A DNA stretch of 39,279 nt from CAUZIZ01 sp047514575 (GTDB lineage: Bacteria > Acidobacteriota > UBA6911 > RPQK01 > JAJDTT01). The translations under genes were made by a program, and so were the position numbers. The notes below the pieces were generated by a model. The model saw nothing but the letters and a program-made list of their open reading frames with translations. It had not been told where the DNA came from and ran no database searches. Of this stretch, positions 25,394 through 33,101 are shown piece by piece. The DNA lies in assembly GCA_047514575.1 (NCBI GenBank), contig JAKZYH010000181.1, positions 1 through 39,279 on the forward strand, in the 5' to 3' direction. Position 1 is the first letter of the stretch; every line of letters begins with the position of its first letter.

Positions 25394-26188
25394 ATGATGG
25401 TGTGCGCTGTATTGATCGCCATAGTAATGGGCCTTGTCGGTCAAGACGTGTGGTGCCACGACTTCTGGATAGAACCCTCGACCTTCATGCCGAAGCTGGG
25501 CTCGCCTGCCCACATTCGTCTGATGATTGGCGAAGACTTCAAAGGCGATTCCCTTCCACGCGATCCATCCCATATCAAGAGGTTCTTGCTCGCCGGACCC
25601 GGTGGAGAATCTCCGATCGTGGGTCTTTCGGGCTCTGAACCCGCTGGCTACGTTCGCTTCGAGTCGCCGGGTCTCCACGTGATCGGCTATCGTAGTAGAG
25701 AGAGGTCTATCACCCTGGAAGCAGAGCAGTTTGAGAGCTATCTTGCAGAGGAGGGGCTGGAGGAGATCGTTCGTTTGCGGGCCCATAAGGGCAAGACCCA
25801 GCAACCTGCCAGGGAGATTTTCTCCCGCTGTGCAAAGTCCCTCCTGGTCGCAAGTCAGTTGGACTCGGAAATAGTCGATCTTCAGCTGGGCTTCACACTG
25901 GAACTGATGGCCGAGAAGAACCCCTATTCTTTGGCTGAGGGTCAGACCCTGCCCGTTCGTCTACTGTATAGAGACGAGCCTTTAGAGGGAGCCAGGATCG
26001 TGGCGCTCAGCAAAGAGAAGCCGGACAAGAAACTGATGCTGCGCTCCGACCAGGAAGGGCGCGTCCTCCTTCAACTTTCTCGTAGGCGAACCTGGCTGGT
26101 GAAAGCGGTCCACATGATTCCTGTGCCCGAGGGTGCCGGAGCCGACTGGGAGAGCATCTGGGCTTCTTTGACCTTCAGGATTCCCTAG
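25394..26188 (+). CDS. DUF4198 family exported protein
   Basis: A 264-residue exported protein of the DUF4198 family, which is related to NikM-like parts of metal-uptake systems. A short signal peptide (about residues 1-21) ends before HDFWIEP, so the mature N-terminus would be His-Asp-Phe-Trp; a free N-terminal His can bind metal, which is suggestive but unproven. The rest shows two beta-rich parts, with the family segment YSLAEGQTLPVRLLYRDEPLEGA. The start at 25394 has GGAGGAG upstream. It follows recQ by 81 bases. Its TAG stop is the exact insertion site of the IS630-type element; the protein is unchanged by the insertion. A link to a TonB-type metal receptor is not visible nearby. Confidence 0.8.
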   Translation: MMVCAVLIAIVMGLVGQDVWCHDFWIEPSTFMPKLGSPAHIRLMIGEDFKGDSLPRDPSHIKRFLLAGPGGESPIVGLSGSEPAGYVRFESPGLHVIGYRSRERSITLEAEQFESYLAEEGLEEIVRLRAHKGKTQQPAREIFSRCAKSLLVASQLDSEIVDLQLGFTLELMAEKNPYSLAEGQTLPVRLLYRDEPLEGARIVALSKEKPDKKLMLRSDQEGRVLLQLSRRRTWLVKAVHMIPVPEGAGADWESIWASLTFRIP

Positions 26189-26253
26189 TGTCATGTCACG
26201 TGTGATATGTCGGTATAGTAAGATACGCTTCTCCTTACGAAAGGAGGATCGTG

Positions 26254-26748
26254 ATGCCGCAGATCCGTTACAAGGTGACCTTGACTGGGGAAGAGCGGGA
26301 CCGGTTACGGGAGATGACCACGCGAGGCAAGCACAGCAGCCAAAGCGTATTGAACGCCTTGATCCTGCTGGGTTGCGACGAAGGGCCGTTTCAGGAGCGC
26401 AAACTGACAACCGAAGAGATCGCCAACGTGCTGCCGGTGAGCTTGAAGAAGATCGAGCGAACCAAGCGCCGTTTTGTCGAGCAAGGTCTGGAGGTGGCGT
26501 TGGAAAAACAGCCGCCCCGCCGCGAGTACAGGCGCAAGGCAGACGGAGACTTCGAGGCTCATTTGGTGGCGCTCTCTTGTAGCCAGCCACCGAAGGGGCA
26601 TGCGCGCTGGTCGCTACGCGTGCTGGCCGACAAGATGGTGGAGTTGGAATACGTGGATTCGGTGTCCTACGAAACCGTACGGCGGGTTCTAAAAAAACGC
26701 TTTAAAACCCTGGAAGCGGCTGCGATGGGTCATCCCACCCGCCCATAA
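26254..26748 (+). CDS. IS630 transposase, N-terminal frame
   Basis: The DNA-binding half of an IS630 transposase, 164 residues from the ATG at 26254, which has AAGGAGG seven bases upstream. A helix-turn-helix region is seen around KLTTEEIANVLPVSLKKIERTK and a second one near the end in SYETVRRVLKK. After LKK the frame is abandoned: at the A7 run 26691-26697 the family sequence continues in the +1 frame with LKPWKRLRWVIPP. The remaining residues of this frame (RFKTLEAAAMGHPTRP) do not fit the family. A frameshift or polymerase slippage at A7 would give the full protein. Confidence 0.82.
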   Translation: MPQIRYKVTLTGEERDRLREMTTRGKHSSQSVLNALILLGCDEGPFQERKLTTEEIANVLPVSLKKIERTKRRFVEQGLEVALEKQPPRREYRRKADGDFEAHLVALSCSQPPKGHARWSLRVLADKMVELEYVDSVSYETVRRVLKKRFKTLEAAAMGHPTRP

Positions 26749-26767
26749 CGGGTACTTTGTCGCCCAC

Positions 26768-27391
26768 ATGGAGCAGGTGCTCGAGATCTACAAGCGGCCC
26801 TACGATCCGGTTCGCCCTTTGATCTGCATGGATGAAACACCCCGGCAACTGATTCGGGAGACGCGACTGCCGCGGCCGACTGCGCCCGGTCGAATAGTCC
26901 GCTACGACTACGAGTACGAACGCTGCGGGGTCTGCAACGTCTTCCTGGCGGTCGAACCGCTGGCCGGTCGACGAGTCGCGCAGGTGACCCAACGCAGGAC
27001 CAAGAGCGATTGGGCAGGGTTCGTCGAGCGCCTCGCCCGCCTTCACCCGGAGGCGGAGAAGATCACTTTGGTGATGGACAATCTCAATACGCATGGCCCC
27101 GGCGCACTCTACGAGACCTTCCCGCCGACGATTGCCAAGGCGCTGTGGGACCGTTTCGAGTTTGTTTACACACCGAAACACGGTTCCTGGCTGAACATGG
27201 CCGAAATCGAACTCAGCGTGCTGGCTCGCCAGTGTCTGAATCGACGCATCGACAACCTCGAGGAGATGCGGGCCGAGGTGGATGCCTGGCAGGACCAAAG
27301 AAACAACCTCGACGCCAAGATCGACTGGCAGTTCACATCCGAAAATGCGCGCATCAAACTGAAGCGTCTATACCCGACACTTAAAGAGTGA
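26768..27391 (+). CDS. IS630 transposase, DDE catalytic frame
   Basis: The catalytic half of the IS630 transposase, 207 residues from the first ATG. The family frame is already open from about 26702 (LKPWKRLRWVIPPAHNGYFV), so this is most likely the second part of a frameshifted fusion, not a separate protein. The DDE triad is visible: Asp in LICMDETPRQL, Asp in ITLVMDNLNTH, and Glu in HGSWLNMAEIELS. No internal stop is seen. The stop lies just inside the right inverted repeat. Confidence 0.87.
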   Translation: MEQVLEIYKRPYDPVRPLICMDETPRQLIRETRLPRPTAPGRIVRYDYEYERCGVCNVFLAVEPLAGRRVAQVTQRRTKSDWAGFVERLARLHPEAEKITLVMDNLNTHGPGALYETFPPTIAKALWDRFEFVYTPKHGSWLNMAEIELSVLARQCLNRRIDNLEEMRAEVDAWQDQRNNLDAKIDWQFTSENARIKLKRLYPTLKE

Positions 27392-27468
27392 CATGATACT
27401 AGTACCAGGTCACATGGTTTCCAGTGATGATTGGGGTGGAGAAAAATGGGCTGCCTGCTCCCTTGAGA

Positions 27469-28632
27469 TCAGATGCTCGCATCGTATACCACTTGGCCCC
27501 CGACCACGGTCTGTTGAATCTGAATGCCCGTTTCGGTCCACTCGAAGCGGATAATGTTCGCTTTTTTGCCAGGCTCCAGCGTCCCCAGTTCTCTTTCTTT
27601 CGATAGAAGTTGTGCAGGGTGTAGGCTTGCCATGTGGATGGCTTCCGAGAGAGATGTCCCAGCAAATCGAACTACGTTGGCGACACCCTGATCAATGCTG
27701 GCTCCGGCTCCGAAGAGATACGGTGTTCCGGCGAGCGAGATACGTCCCTCAGGCCCTACTTCGACTGTCTGGGACCCCACTGGATAGAAGCCTGATGGCA
27801 GTCCCGCCATGACGACTGCGTCGCTGATCAAGATGCTTCGGTGAGTTTCTTTGCTTCGGAGCATCGATTTGACTACGGACGGAGGCAGGTGGTGTCCGTC
27901 GACGATAAAACTCGCCATCAGATTGTCGTTGGCCAACTGATCCCAGATATAGTTGGGATGTCGCTTAAGTGAGGCATGTGCCCCGTTGCCGAGGTGTGTA
28001 GACAGGCGCGCTCCCGCACGGGCGGCTTCGGTAATGTCTCGGGTCTCAGCGTTAGCGTGTCCCAGTGAGACGACGATCTGTTGGTCCACTAATCTCTCGA
28101 TGAACTGGATTGCCCCTTCCGTCTCAGGGGCAAGTGTGACCAGGCGGATACGGCCTTCTGCAGCCTCCTGAAAGCGGCAAAACTCATCCCAATTGGGAGG
28201 CCTCACGTGCTCGATTGGATGGGCTCCTCGGGGGCCGTCGACCGCCGAAATGTAGGGGCCCTCCAGATGGATACCCAGAACAGATCGCTCGATCTGCGGA
28301 TCACGGCAGGCCTCGCTCACATACCTCAAGGAGGCCAGCATAGCTTTCGGAGCCGCGGTGACAACGGTTGGACACAAAGTCCCAACACCACATCCCCACT
28401 GCGATTCGACCATGCTCGCGATCGAGTTGGGGGTCGCATCGGGTCCGTTGACAGCATGTCCTCTGAAGCCATTGATGTGGAGGTCTATCAGCGCAGGAGC
28501 GATCCATGTTTTGGGTGTATGTGGAGCCTCCTCGACCTTGCTGATGAGTCCGCGCTCGACCTTCACTAGAACAGGTTTTCCAGAGAGGTAGTTCTTGCCG
28601 AGAAGTTGTCTGTCCTGCGCCGATGCTGGCAT
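27469..28632 (-). CDS. nagA: N-acetylglucosamine-6-phosphate deacetylase-like protein
   Basis: An amidohydrolase of 387 residues that, in the NagA family, removes acetate from GlcNAc-6-phosphate in amino-sugar breakdown or wall recycling. Motifs: DLHINGF (His52, Asn54), the metal-binding Glu124 in HLEGPY, His192 in SLGHANA, His213 in STHLGNG (usually THLYNAM), substrate residues in DGHHLPP, and catalytic Asp271 in SDA. The THLGNG and HINGF variations leave room for another acetylated sugar phosphate as substrate. It starts 15 bases after the fused nucleotidyltransferase/kinase gene on the same strand, so the two form an operon for acetylated or amino sugars. It is convergent with the IS630 element. 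Confidence 0.87.
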   Translation of the reverse strand: MPASAQDRQLLGKNYLSGKPVLVKVERGLISKVEEAPHTPKTWIAPALIDLHINGFRGHAVNGPDATPNSIASMVESQWGCGVGTLCPTVVTAAPKAMLASLRYVSEACRDPQIERSVLGIHLEGPYISAVDGPRGAHPIEHVRPPNWDEFCRFQEAAEGRIRLVTLAPETEGAIQFIERLVDQQIVVSLGHANAETRDITEAARAGARLSTHLGNGAHASLKRHPNYIWDQLANDNLMASFIVDGHHLPPSVVKSMLRSKETHRSILISDAVVMAGLPSGFYPVGSQTVEVGPEGRISLAGTPYLFGAGASIDQGVANVVRFAGTSLSEAIHMASLHPAQLLSKERELGTLEPGKKANIIRFEWTETGIQIQQTVVGGQVVYDASI

Positions 28633-28647
28633 TTTGCCTCTGTTGGC

Positions 28648-31125
28648 TCAGACCGCTGGGAGGGCGCCACTGCCCCCAACCGGCCGAAAGATGTGAACAT
28701 CAGCGCTCAGGCCTCGCGGCTCGTAGTAGTGGTTTCGGAGGGTCTCCGTCAGGGTCTCAACGGCCTGGTCCTCGGCAAAGATCATGGCACATCCCCCCAG
28801 TCCGGCACCTGCGAGCTGTGCCCCGATGACGTTGGGAAGCGGAAGCGCCAGATCAACGATGTAATCGATTTCCGGCGTAGAACAGGCATATCGTCCGCTC
28901 TGGGCCCAGAAATCGGCCGCTTGGCGTCTCGCTGGATCCTCCGACATCGAGGAAAGAATCAGACGATCCAGCTTCTGATTGCTGTAGGAAACAACGTAGG
29001 GGGCAGCATCTCCGTTCCGATGACGAAGAAGTCTGTCCCCATCGTGGCTGAGCCGCATTAGCTCTCCAATCATGTCCAGTCGACGCCGGCGCAGAAGGTC
29101 GGCGAACATTTCGCTACGTTGACATTCTGCAATGCCGTAGATGGCCACTTCGCGAAGCGGATAGTGTCCGAGGTCGCGATGGGTTGAAAGGATTTGCTCC
29201 AACTGGTCCTTCATACCCGGCAAGAGCCGTCGGAGATAGGCGCGACTGGCGCGTTTGGGTAGCTGCTTGAGAATCCGGTGCAGCTCGCCTGTTGAAATTC
29301 CCAAGTGAGCTGGGCTCAGGTCGCGGAAGTGCTTCAGGCCCTTGAGAGCGGCGACATTCTTCTTGAGCAATAGTTCCAGAAGGTCATAACAGGCAACCCG
29401 ATGATTGAACGTATCACGCGCATCGGCACTCTTCGAAACGCGAACCTTGCTATTGGCGACTACCAGTGACAGTCCATCGGGGAAGGGGATCGCTTCCTCG
29501 ATGCGGAAAGGGAAGAAGCCTACGCGTACCACCCGACCTCTTTCCCCGCTTCTGATTGCGGCGTGATCGGCACTCCCCCCCCGGGATCCGACGAACCACT
29601 CTCCCTCTCCACAGAGGTCGACGAACTGCTGCATTGTAATCTGCAGCCCGTTGAGTGCTACCGAAGCTTCGGTCACCGCGACGACGATGGCCGAACTGCT
29701 TGAAAGACCCGCTCCAACTGGTATGTTCCCCGAGACCACGCAGTCCATACCTGCCAGTCTGTGGTCTGGGCAGGCATGCTGAAGCCGCAGTACGGCAGCC
29801 TTGGCGTAGTTACTCCAATCACCTCGCGAGCCCTCCATCACCTGTTGAACGGTGACAGAGTTGATGAAATCCATCCAATCGCACCAGTCGGCGGTTTTTA
29901 GCAGGCTGCCGATGTGAAATTGGCGCTCCGGGAACTCGTCCGAGTCAAGGTTTGTTAAACTGACTACATCGTCGTCTCGAGCTGCAGCGGCCAGGACGAT
30001 TTCCCGACTGATGGCCATGACATTCACGTAGCCACCTCGGTGGTCCACGTGCCGACCCATCAGATTGATCCGCCCCGGAGCCCGTGTGAGTACCACCGGA
30101 CGCCTGGGACCGTAGCGTCGTGTGAACTCCTCGAGAACCCTGAGAAAGGCACGTCGGCGCTCCTCAAGAAGCTCTTGGTCGCTTCCATAGATCTGGGTCA
30201 GAGTCTGACGCAAACTCGATGAATTAGTCTCAAGGATTCCTATCCACTCTTCAGCTGGCCGTACACAGGGTGCTGGCCCCGTTGGCGCCCTCACCGAGAT
30301 ACGACGACGTCGAGCCAGCCGCCGACTGAAGACCTCCTCCGCGAACAAGAGCTCCTCGGGGGTATTGAAGGCCAACAGATCTTCCGGGTTGGGGACGTCG
30401 ACCACGCAGATCCGGGCTTTCTCAGCCACCAGGATAGCCAGCGTGTCGGTCAAGTAGAGTTCGCCTTGGGCATTGCTGGCTTGAAGTTTTCCCAGTGCAC
30501 GATAGAGAGCAGCCGTTTCAAACAGATAGAGGGATGCGTTGACCGATGGGCTCTGCTTTTCAATCTGCTCGGCCCTAAGGCTCCTGCGTCCGACCTTTAT
30601 CGGAGTCCCCTGTTCAGCAGCTTGCTTCAGGTCTGCCACCTCCACGATTGCGACTGCTTCCTGACTAGGGTTGTAGACGATGCGACCGGCCGTAGTGGTT
30701 GGGGTTTTGGGAAGTGCCGTCAACGTCATATCTGCGGCTGTTTGTCGGTGCTGGCTGACCAGATCCGTCAGAATAGAGGGCTGAATTACCTTATCTCCCA
30801 TCGTGATGATGACTTCCCCCTCAAAGCCAGCAGACTGTAGAAACTGCGCGGCACAGGCGGCAGCATGGCCGGTACCCCGTGCTTCTGGCTGGTAGATGAA
30901 GGCAACGCCGGGATGCTCAGCAGTGATCGTGGCCATGACCTGGGCAGCCATCTGTCCTACCACAATGAGAAATCGCTCGAGACCCACGGACCTGAGCATG
31001 GACAGAGTACGTACGATGGCCGGGACTCCTGCTAGCGAAAAACAGACCTTGTGCTGCTCGGAGGACCCCATACGGGACCCCTGACCGCCGCACAAGACCA
31101 CGCACATCGTGTCGTGGTATTCCAT
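28648..31125 (-). CDS. Fused sugar nucleotidyltransferase and GHMP sugar kinase
   Basis: An 825-residue two-domain enzyme. Residues 1 to about 265 are a GlmU-like nucleotidyltransferase with LCGGQGSRM (11-19), Lys26 and the QPEARGTGHAAACA motif. Residues about 340-825 are a galactokinase-like GHMP kinase with APGRINLMGRHVDHRGG (349-365), the ATP loop GNIPVGAGLSSSSA (466-479) and the C-terminal AGAGLGGCAM. Together they could phosphorylate a free sugar at C1 and turn it into an NDP-sugar, as the Fkp protein of Bacteroides does for fucose with the same domain order. Here the kinase looks closer to galactokinase/GalNAc kinase, and NagA follows, so an amino-sugar substrate is inferred. A GGGGACAG copy lies in the coding sequence at 29033-29040. 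GGAG precedes the start. Confidence 0.85.
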   Translation of the reverse strand: MEYHDTMCVVLCGGQGSRMGSSEQHKVCFSLAGVPAIVRTLSMLRSVGLERFLIVVGQMAAQVMATITAEHPGVAFIYQPEARGTGHAAACAAQFLQSAGFEGEVIITMGDKVIQPSILTDLVSQHRQTAADMTLTALPKTPTTTAGRIVYNPSQEAVAIVEVADLKQAAEQGTPIKVGRRSLRAEQIEKQSPSVNASLYLFETAALYRALGKLQASNAQGELYLTDTLAILVAEKARICVVDVPNPEDLLAFNTPEELLFAEEVFSRRLARRRRISVRAPTGPAPCVRPAEEWIGILETNSSSLRQTLTQIYGSDQELLEERRRAFLRVLEEFTRRYGPRRPVVLTRAPGRINLMGRHVDHRGGYVNVMAISREIVLAAAARDDDVVSLTNLDSDEFPERQFHIGSLLKTADWCDWMDFINSVTVQQVMEGSRGDWSNYAKAAVLRLQHACPDHRLAGMDCVVSGNIPVGAGLSSSSAIVVAVTEASVALNGLQITMQQFVDLCGEGEWFVGSRGGSADHAAIRSGERGRVVRVGFFPFRIEEAIPFPDGLSLVVANSKVRVSKSADARDTFNHRVACYDLLELLLKKNVAALKGLKHFRDLSPAHLGISTGELHRILKQLPKRASRAYLRRLLPGMKDQLEQILSTHRDLGHYPLREVAIYGIAECQRSEMFADLLRRRRLDMIGELMRLSHDGDRLLRHRNGDAAPYVVSYSNQKLDRLILSSMSEDPARRQAADFWAQSGRYACSTPEIDYIVDLALPLPNVIGAQLAGAGLGGCAMIFAEDQAVETLTETLRNHYYEPRGLSADVHIFRPVGGSGALPAV
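29033..29040. repeat. GGGGACAG core inside the fused kinase gene
   Basis: On the coding strand TGGGGACAGACTTC matches 14 bases of the RAYT-flanking repeat and encodes part of SHDGDRLLRHR at about residue 695. Confidence 0.6.
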
Positions 31126-31261
31126 GGACCGACTCCAACCCTTTTCGAGAGAAGCCGAAGATAGCGTGGGGCTTTGAGACAGTCAAGAAGGGGCAGTTCT
31201 ATTCGTATCTGTGTCCTTGATCACCGAGAAGCAACCCTCCCATTTGTTTCAATTAGAGCAA

Positions 31262-31381
31262 ATGAATACCTGGGTAATCTTCGTGCTGCTGATGGGCGTC
31301 GTCGCCTTCTATTTTTTTCTGTCGGTCCACCTCTTGTTCAGCTTTGCAAGTCAGTTCTTCTTCAGAGCACGCAGGAAGTGA
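31262..31381 (+). CDS. Candidate 39-residue single-span membrane protein
   Basis: A short ORF starting ATG AAT ACC TGG, encoding one long hydrophobic span (about residues 4-35, WVIFVLLMGVVAFYFFLSVH and on) and a basic end RARRK, which predicts the C-terminus in the cytoplasm. Third codon positions are mostly G or C, as in neighbouring genes. Its TGA stop overlaps the GTG of the next ORF as GTGA. The ribosome site is weak (AGAG). It is divergent from the sugar kinase gene. I do not recognise a family, and it could be chance. Confidence 0.38.
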   Translation: MNTWVIFVLLMGVVAFYFFLSVHLLFSFASQFFFRARRK

Positions 31382-31698
31382 ACATCACGATCCGCGAGAA
31401 GCTCTTGGTTGAGGTTCTCGAATTCGTTGCCCACAAAAAAGGTTACCAAGCTGGGAGCGAGCCGGGGGAGCGAGCTGGGGACAGAGACCGAGCTCGAGAC
31501 AGAGGACTGGAGGACGAGCGGAGGCCTGGGGACAGAGGTCTGCACCGAGTTGAGGTCTGCACCGAGCTGCTTGCGAGCTGGGGACAGAGGTCAGAGGGAA
31601 GAAGAGAGGGAAGAAGTGTGTGGGGGACAGAGGTTGTTTTTCCGAGAGGTTCCCCTGTTGGGCGGGAAGGGGAAATCTGTCTTGACCTGAGTGAGTGA
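31378..31698 (+). CDS. Candidate small protein with repeat-encoded tail
   Basis: An ORF beginning with GTG inside the stop codon of the previous small ORF, with AGGA just upstream. The first 27 residues (NITIREKLLVEVLEFVAHKK) look like a real amphipathic helical protein. From about residue 28 the translation is low-complexity and Arg/Gly/Glu-rich (GDRDRARDRG) because the frame enters GGGGACAG array D. The native C-terminus was probably lost or extended when the array grew. No family recognised. An opposing minus-strand frame covers the same bases, so the coding call is tentative. Confidence 0.3.
   Translation: MNITIREKLLVEVLEFVAHKKGYQAGSEPGERAGDRDRARDRGLEDERRPGDRGLHRVEVCTELLASWGQRSEGRREGRSVWGTEVVFPRGSPVGREGEICLDLSE
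31477..31630 (+). repeat. GGGGACAG array D
   Basis: GGGGACAG occurs at 31477, 31528, 31580 and 31623, mostly as CTGGGGACAGAGGTC. Between them a 17-bp unit GAGGTCTGCACCGAG(T/C)T is duplicated in tandem (about 31535-31568), and AGGGAAGAAG is duplicated near 31600. Confidence 0.85.
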
Positions 31699-31756
31699 CC
31701 TCCGCCAGCGAGGCCGAAGGGCGGAGCAGGCGACGACCCCGGACAGCCCTCGGCCG

Positions 31757-32452
31757 TCAGGGCCGCTCGACGGAGAAGCGAAACTCTACCCGACGGTTCT
31801 TCTCTCGATTTTCACGGCCGTCGTTGGCAGCGATGGGGCGGGTGTCGGCGTATCCTCCGGCGACCAGCCTATCCGCGGGGACTTCGCATTCCTCAACCAA
31901 GAAACGGATGACGGCCGTCGCTCGAGCTGCCGATAGCTCCCAGTTGGAGGCGTAGCTAGTTGTCTTGATGGGAATGTCATCGGTATGTCCATCTACTCGA
32001 AGTGTCATCGAGGGTTTGCGTTTTACGAGTTCCGCAATCTTTTTCAAATGATCGTGCATTTCAGGTTTTAACCTGGCCTCTCCCGATTCATGGAGGACTT
32101 TTCCCGGCACGATGAGGAGCACGACTTTTCCCTTACTTGATTCGCTACGGGGGAAGGAGTTGGGTATCAGCGACTGGAGCTCTTTCATCAGCGTATTCTG
32201 ACCGCTTTGGTCCACCAGGACGGGAGTCCCCTGGCCGGGGACAGTCGTCAATTTTGAGTCCATGGTCGTGCCAAAGGCATCCTTGATCGAACCGATGAAA
32301 AGCCGGTACTTGGTAGCGTCCACCTGGGAAAAGGAGAGTAGCAGGGCAAAGAAGCAGAGCAGCAGCGTCATCATATCGGCGAACGTCACCATCCAAGCGG
32401 GAGCACCGGCTTCCTCTTCTTTCGGTGGTGGTTTGGGACGATCAAAAGGCAT
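31757..32452 (-). CDS. MotB-like / OmpA domain protein
   Basis: A 231-residue inner-membrane protein of the MotB type. The N-terminus has the family pattern PAWMVTFADMMTLLLCFFAL, with Asp26 at the place of the proton-binding Asp of MotB, in a single membrane span. The periplasmic OmpA-like domain (about 110-231) binds peptidoglycan, with LRVDGHTDDIPI and NWELSAARATAV, then NREKNRRVEF. It would serve as the stator part of a flagellar or other proton-driven motor. No motA gene lies beside it; the next upstream gene is a Rieske protein. GGGGAG before the start is a fair ribosome site. GTCCCC-TGGCC-GGGGAC in the coding sequence (about 32227-32243) contains another GGGGACAG. Confidence 0.85.
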   Translation of the reverse strand: MPFDRPKPPPKEEEAGAPAWMVTFADMMTLLLCFFALLLSFSQVDATKYRLFIGSIKDAFGTTMDSKLTTVPGQGTPVLVDQSGQNTLMKELQSLIPNSFPRSESSKGKVVLLIVPGKVLHESGEARLKPEMHDHLKKIAELVKRKPSMTLRVDGHTDDIPIKTTSYASNWELSAARATAVIRFLVEECEVPADRLVAGGYADTRPIAANDGRENREKNRRVEFRFSVERP

Positions 32453-32666
32453 AAGGCTCCCCTCGGGGCGCGAGCAAGTTCAACCTGGCCTTTTGGAGTC
32501 TCTCCTTCAGACCGGGTCTTATCGCTCCTAGATCGCGAATCCTGGGCGTCTGTCTTGTGGGCCTACGGTTTCGCTCAGCCGCGTCGGCCTCCGAATCTGC
32601 GCAAATCCACGCAAGCATTCCTGAGCCGGCTCTATTCTATGGTTTCGGTAAAAACCTGTGAGCCCT
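32453..32666. other. Gap between Rieske and motB-like genes
   Basis: A 214-base gap on a minus-strand gene row. I see no motA remnant, repeat or clear promoter in it. Confidence 0.4.
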
Positions 32667-33068
32667 TTAGGGCTTCGGCAAGGAGTCGGGATGTTGGACC
32701 AGAATGGAGCCCTTCTGGACCCGAAGGGGAAAGGTCGAAACCTGAGCTCGAGTGTCCACAAGGCAGCGGCCGGTTTTGATATCGAACTCCCACAAATGCC
32801 AGGGGCAGCGGATCACCTCACCATCGCGTTCATAAATCAAGGGCTGATCCTGGGTGCCAAGGGGACGAAGGGCTACCATACGGCCACTGACCCTTCCCGT
32901 GCAGAGTGGACCTCCCTTGTGAGGACAAATGTTGCGAAGCGCATAGAATCTTCCGTGAATGTTGAAGATTCCAATGCCTGACTTGCCTCGAAAAGGAACG
33001 ACGATCTTTCGATGTCCCGGAGGGATCTCGCTGGTTCTAACAACTTCGACCCACTTGACCCCGCGCAC
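32667..33068 (-). CDS. Rieske-type [2Fe-2S] ferredoxin
   Basis: A 133-residue soluble Rieske protein. The iron-sulfur ligands are Cys48 and His50 in NICPHKGGPL, and Cys88 and His91 in IRCPWHLWEFD. This matches the small ferredoxins of Rieske oxygenase systems. A GTG start at 33068 is taken because AGGAGG precedes it closely. An insert between the two ligand pairs (MVALRPLGTQDQPLI) is usual for this group. It begins 33 bases after the amidohydrolase gene, and the pair looks like one operon. No oxygenase subunit is in the window, so the electron partner is unknown. Confidence 0.9.
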   Translation of the reverse strand: MRGVKWVEVVRTSEIPPGHRKIVVPFRGKSGIGIFNIHGRFYALRNICPHKGGPLCTGRVSGRMVALRPLGTQDQPLIYERDGEVIRCPWHLWEFDIKTGRCLVDTRAQVSTFPLRVQKGSILVQHPDSLPKP

Positions 33069-33101
33069 ACTGTCCTCCTTAAGAAGTCGCCCCGGGAGAG
33101 C

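Larger units (their letters stand above)
26188..27399 (+). mobile_element. IS630-type insertion sequence (1212 bp)
   Basis: The element is flanked by TA on both sides (26186-26187 and 27400-27401), the expected IS630 duplication. The ends are inverted repeats: GTGTCATGTCAC on the left and GTATCATGTCAC on the other strand at the right, with weaker matching to about 28 bases. It carries a two-frame transposase. The left TA plus the first G of the element form the TAG stop of the DUF4198 gene. Confidence 0.88.
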
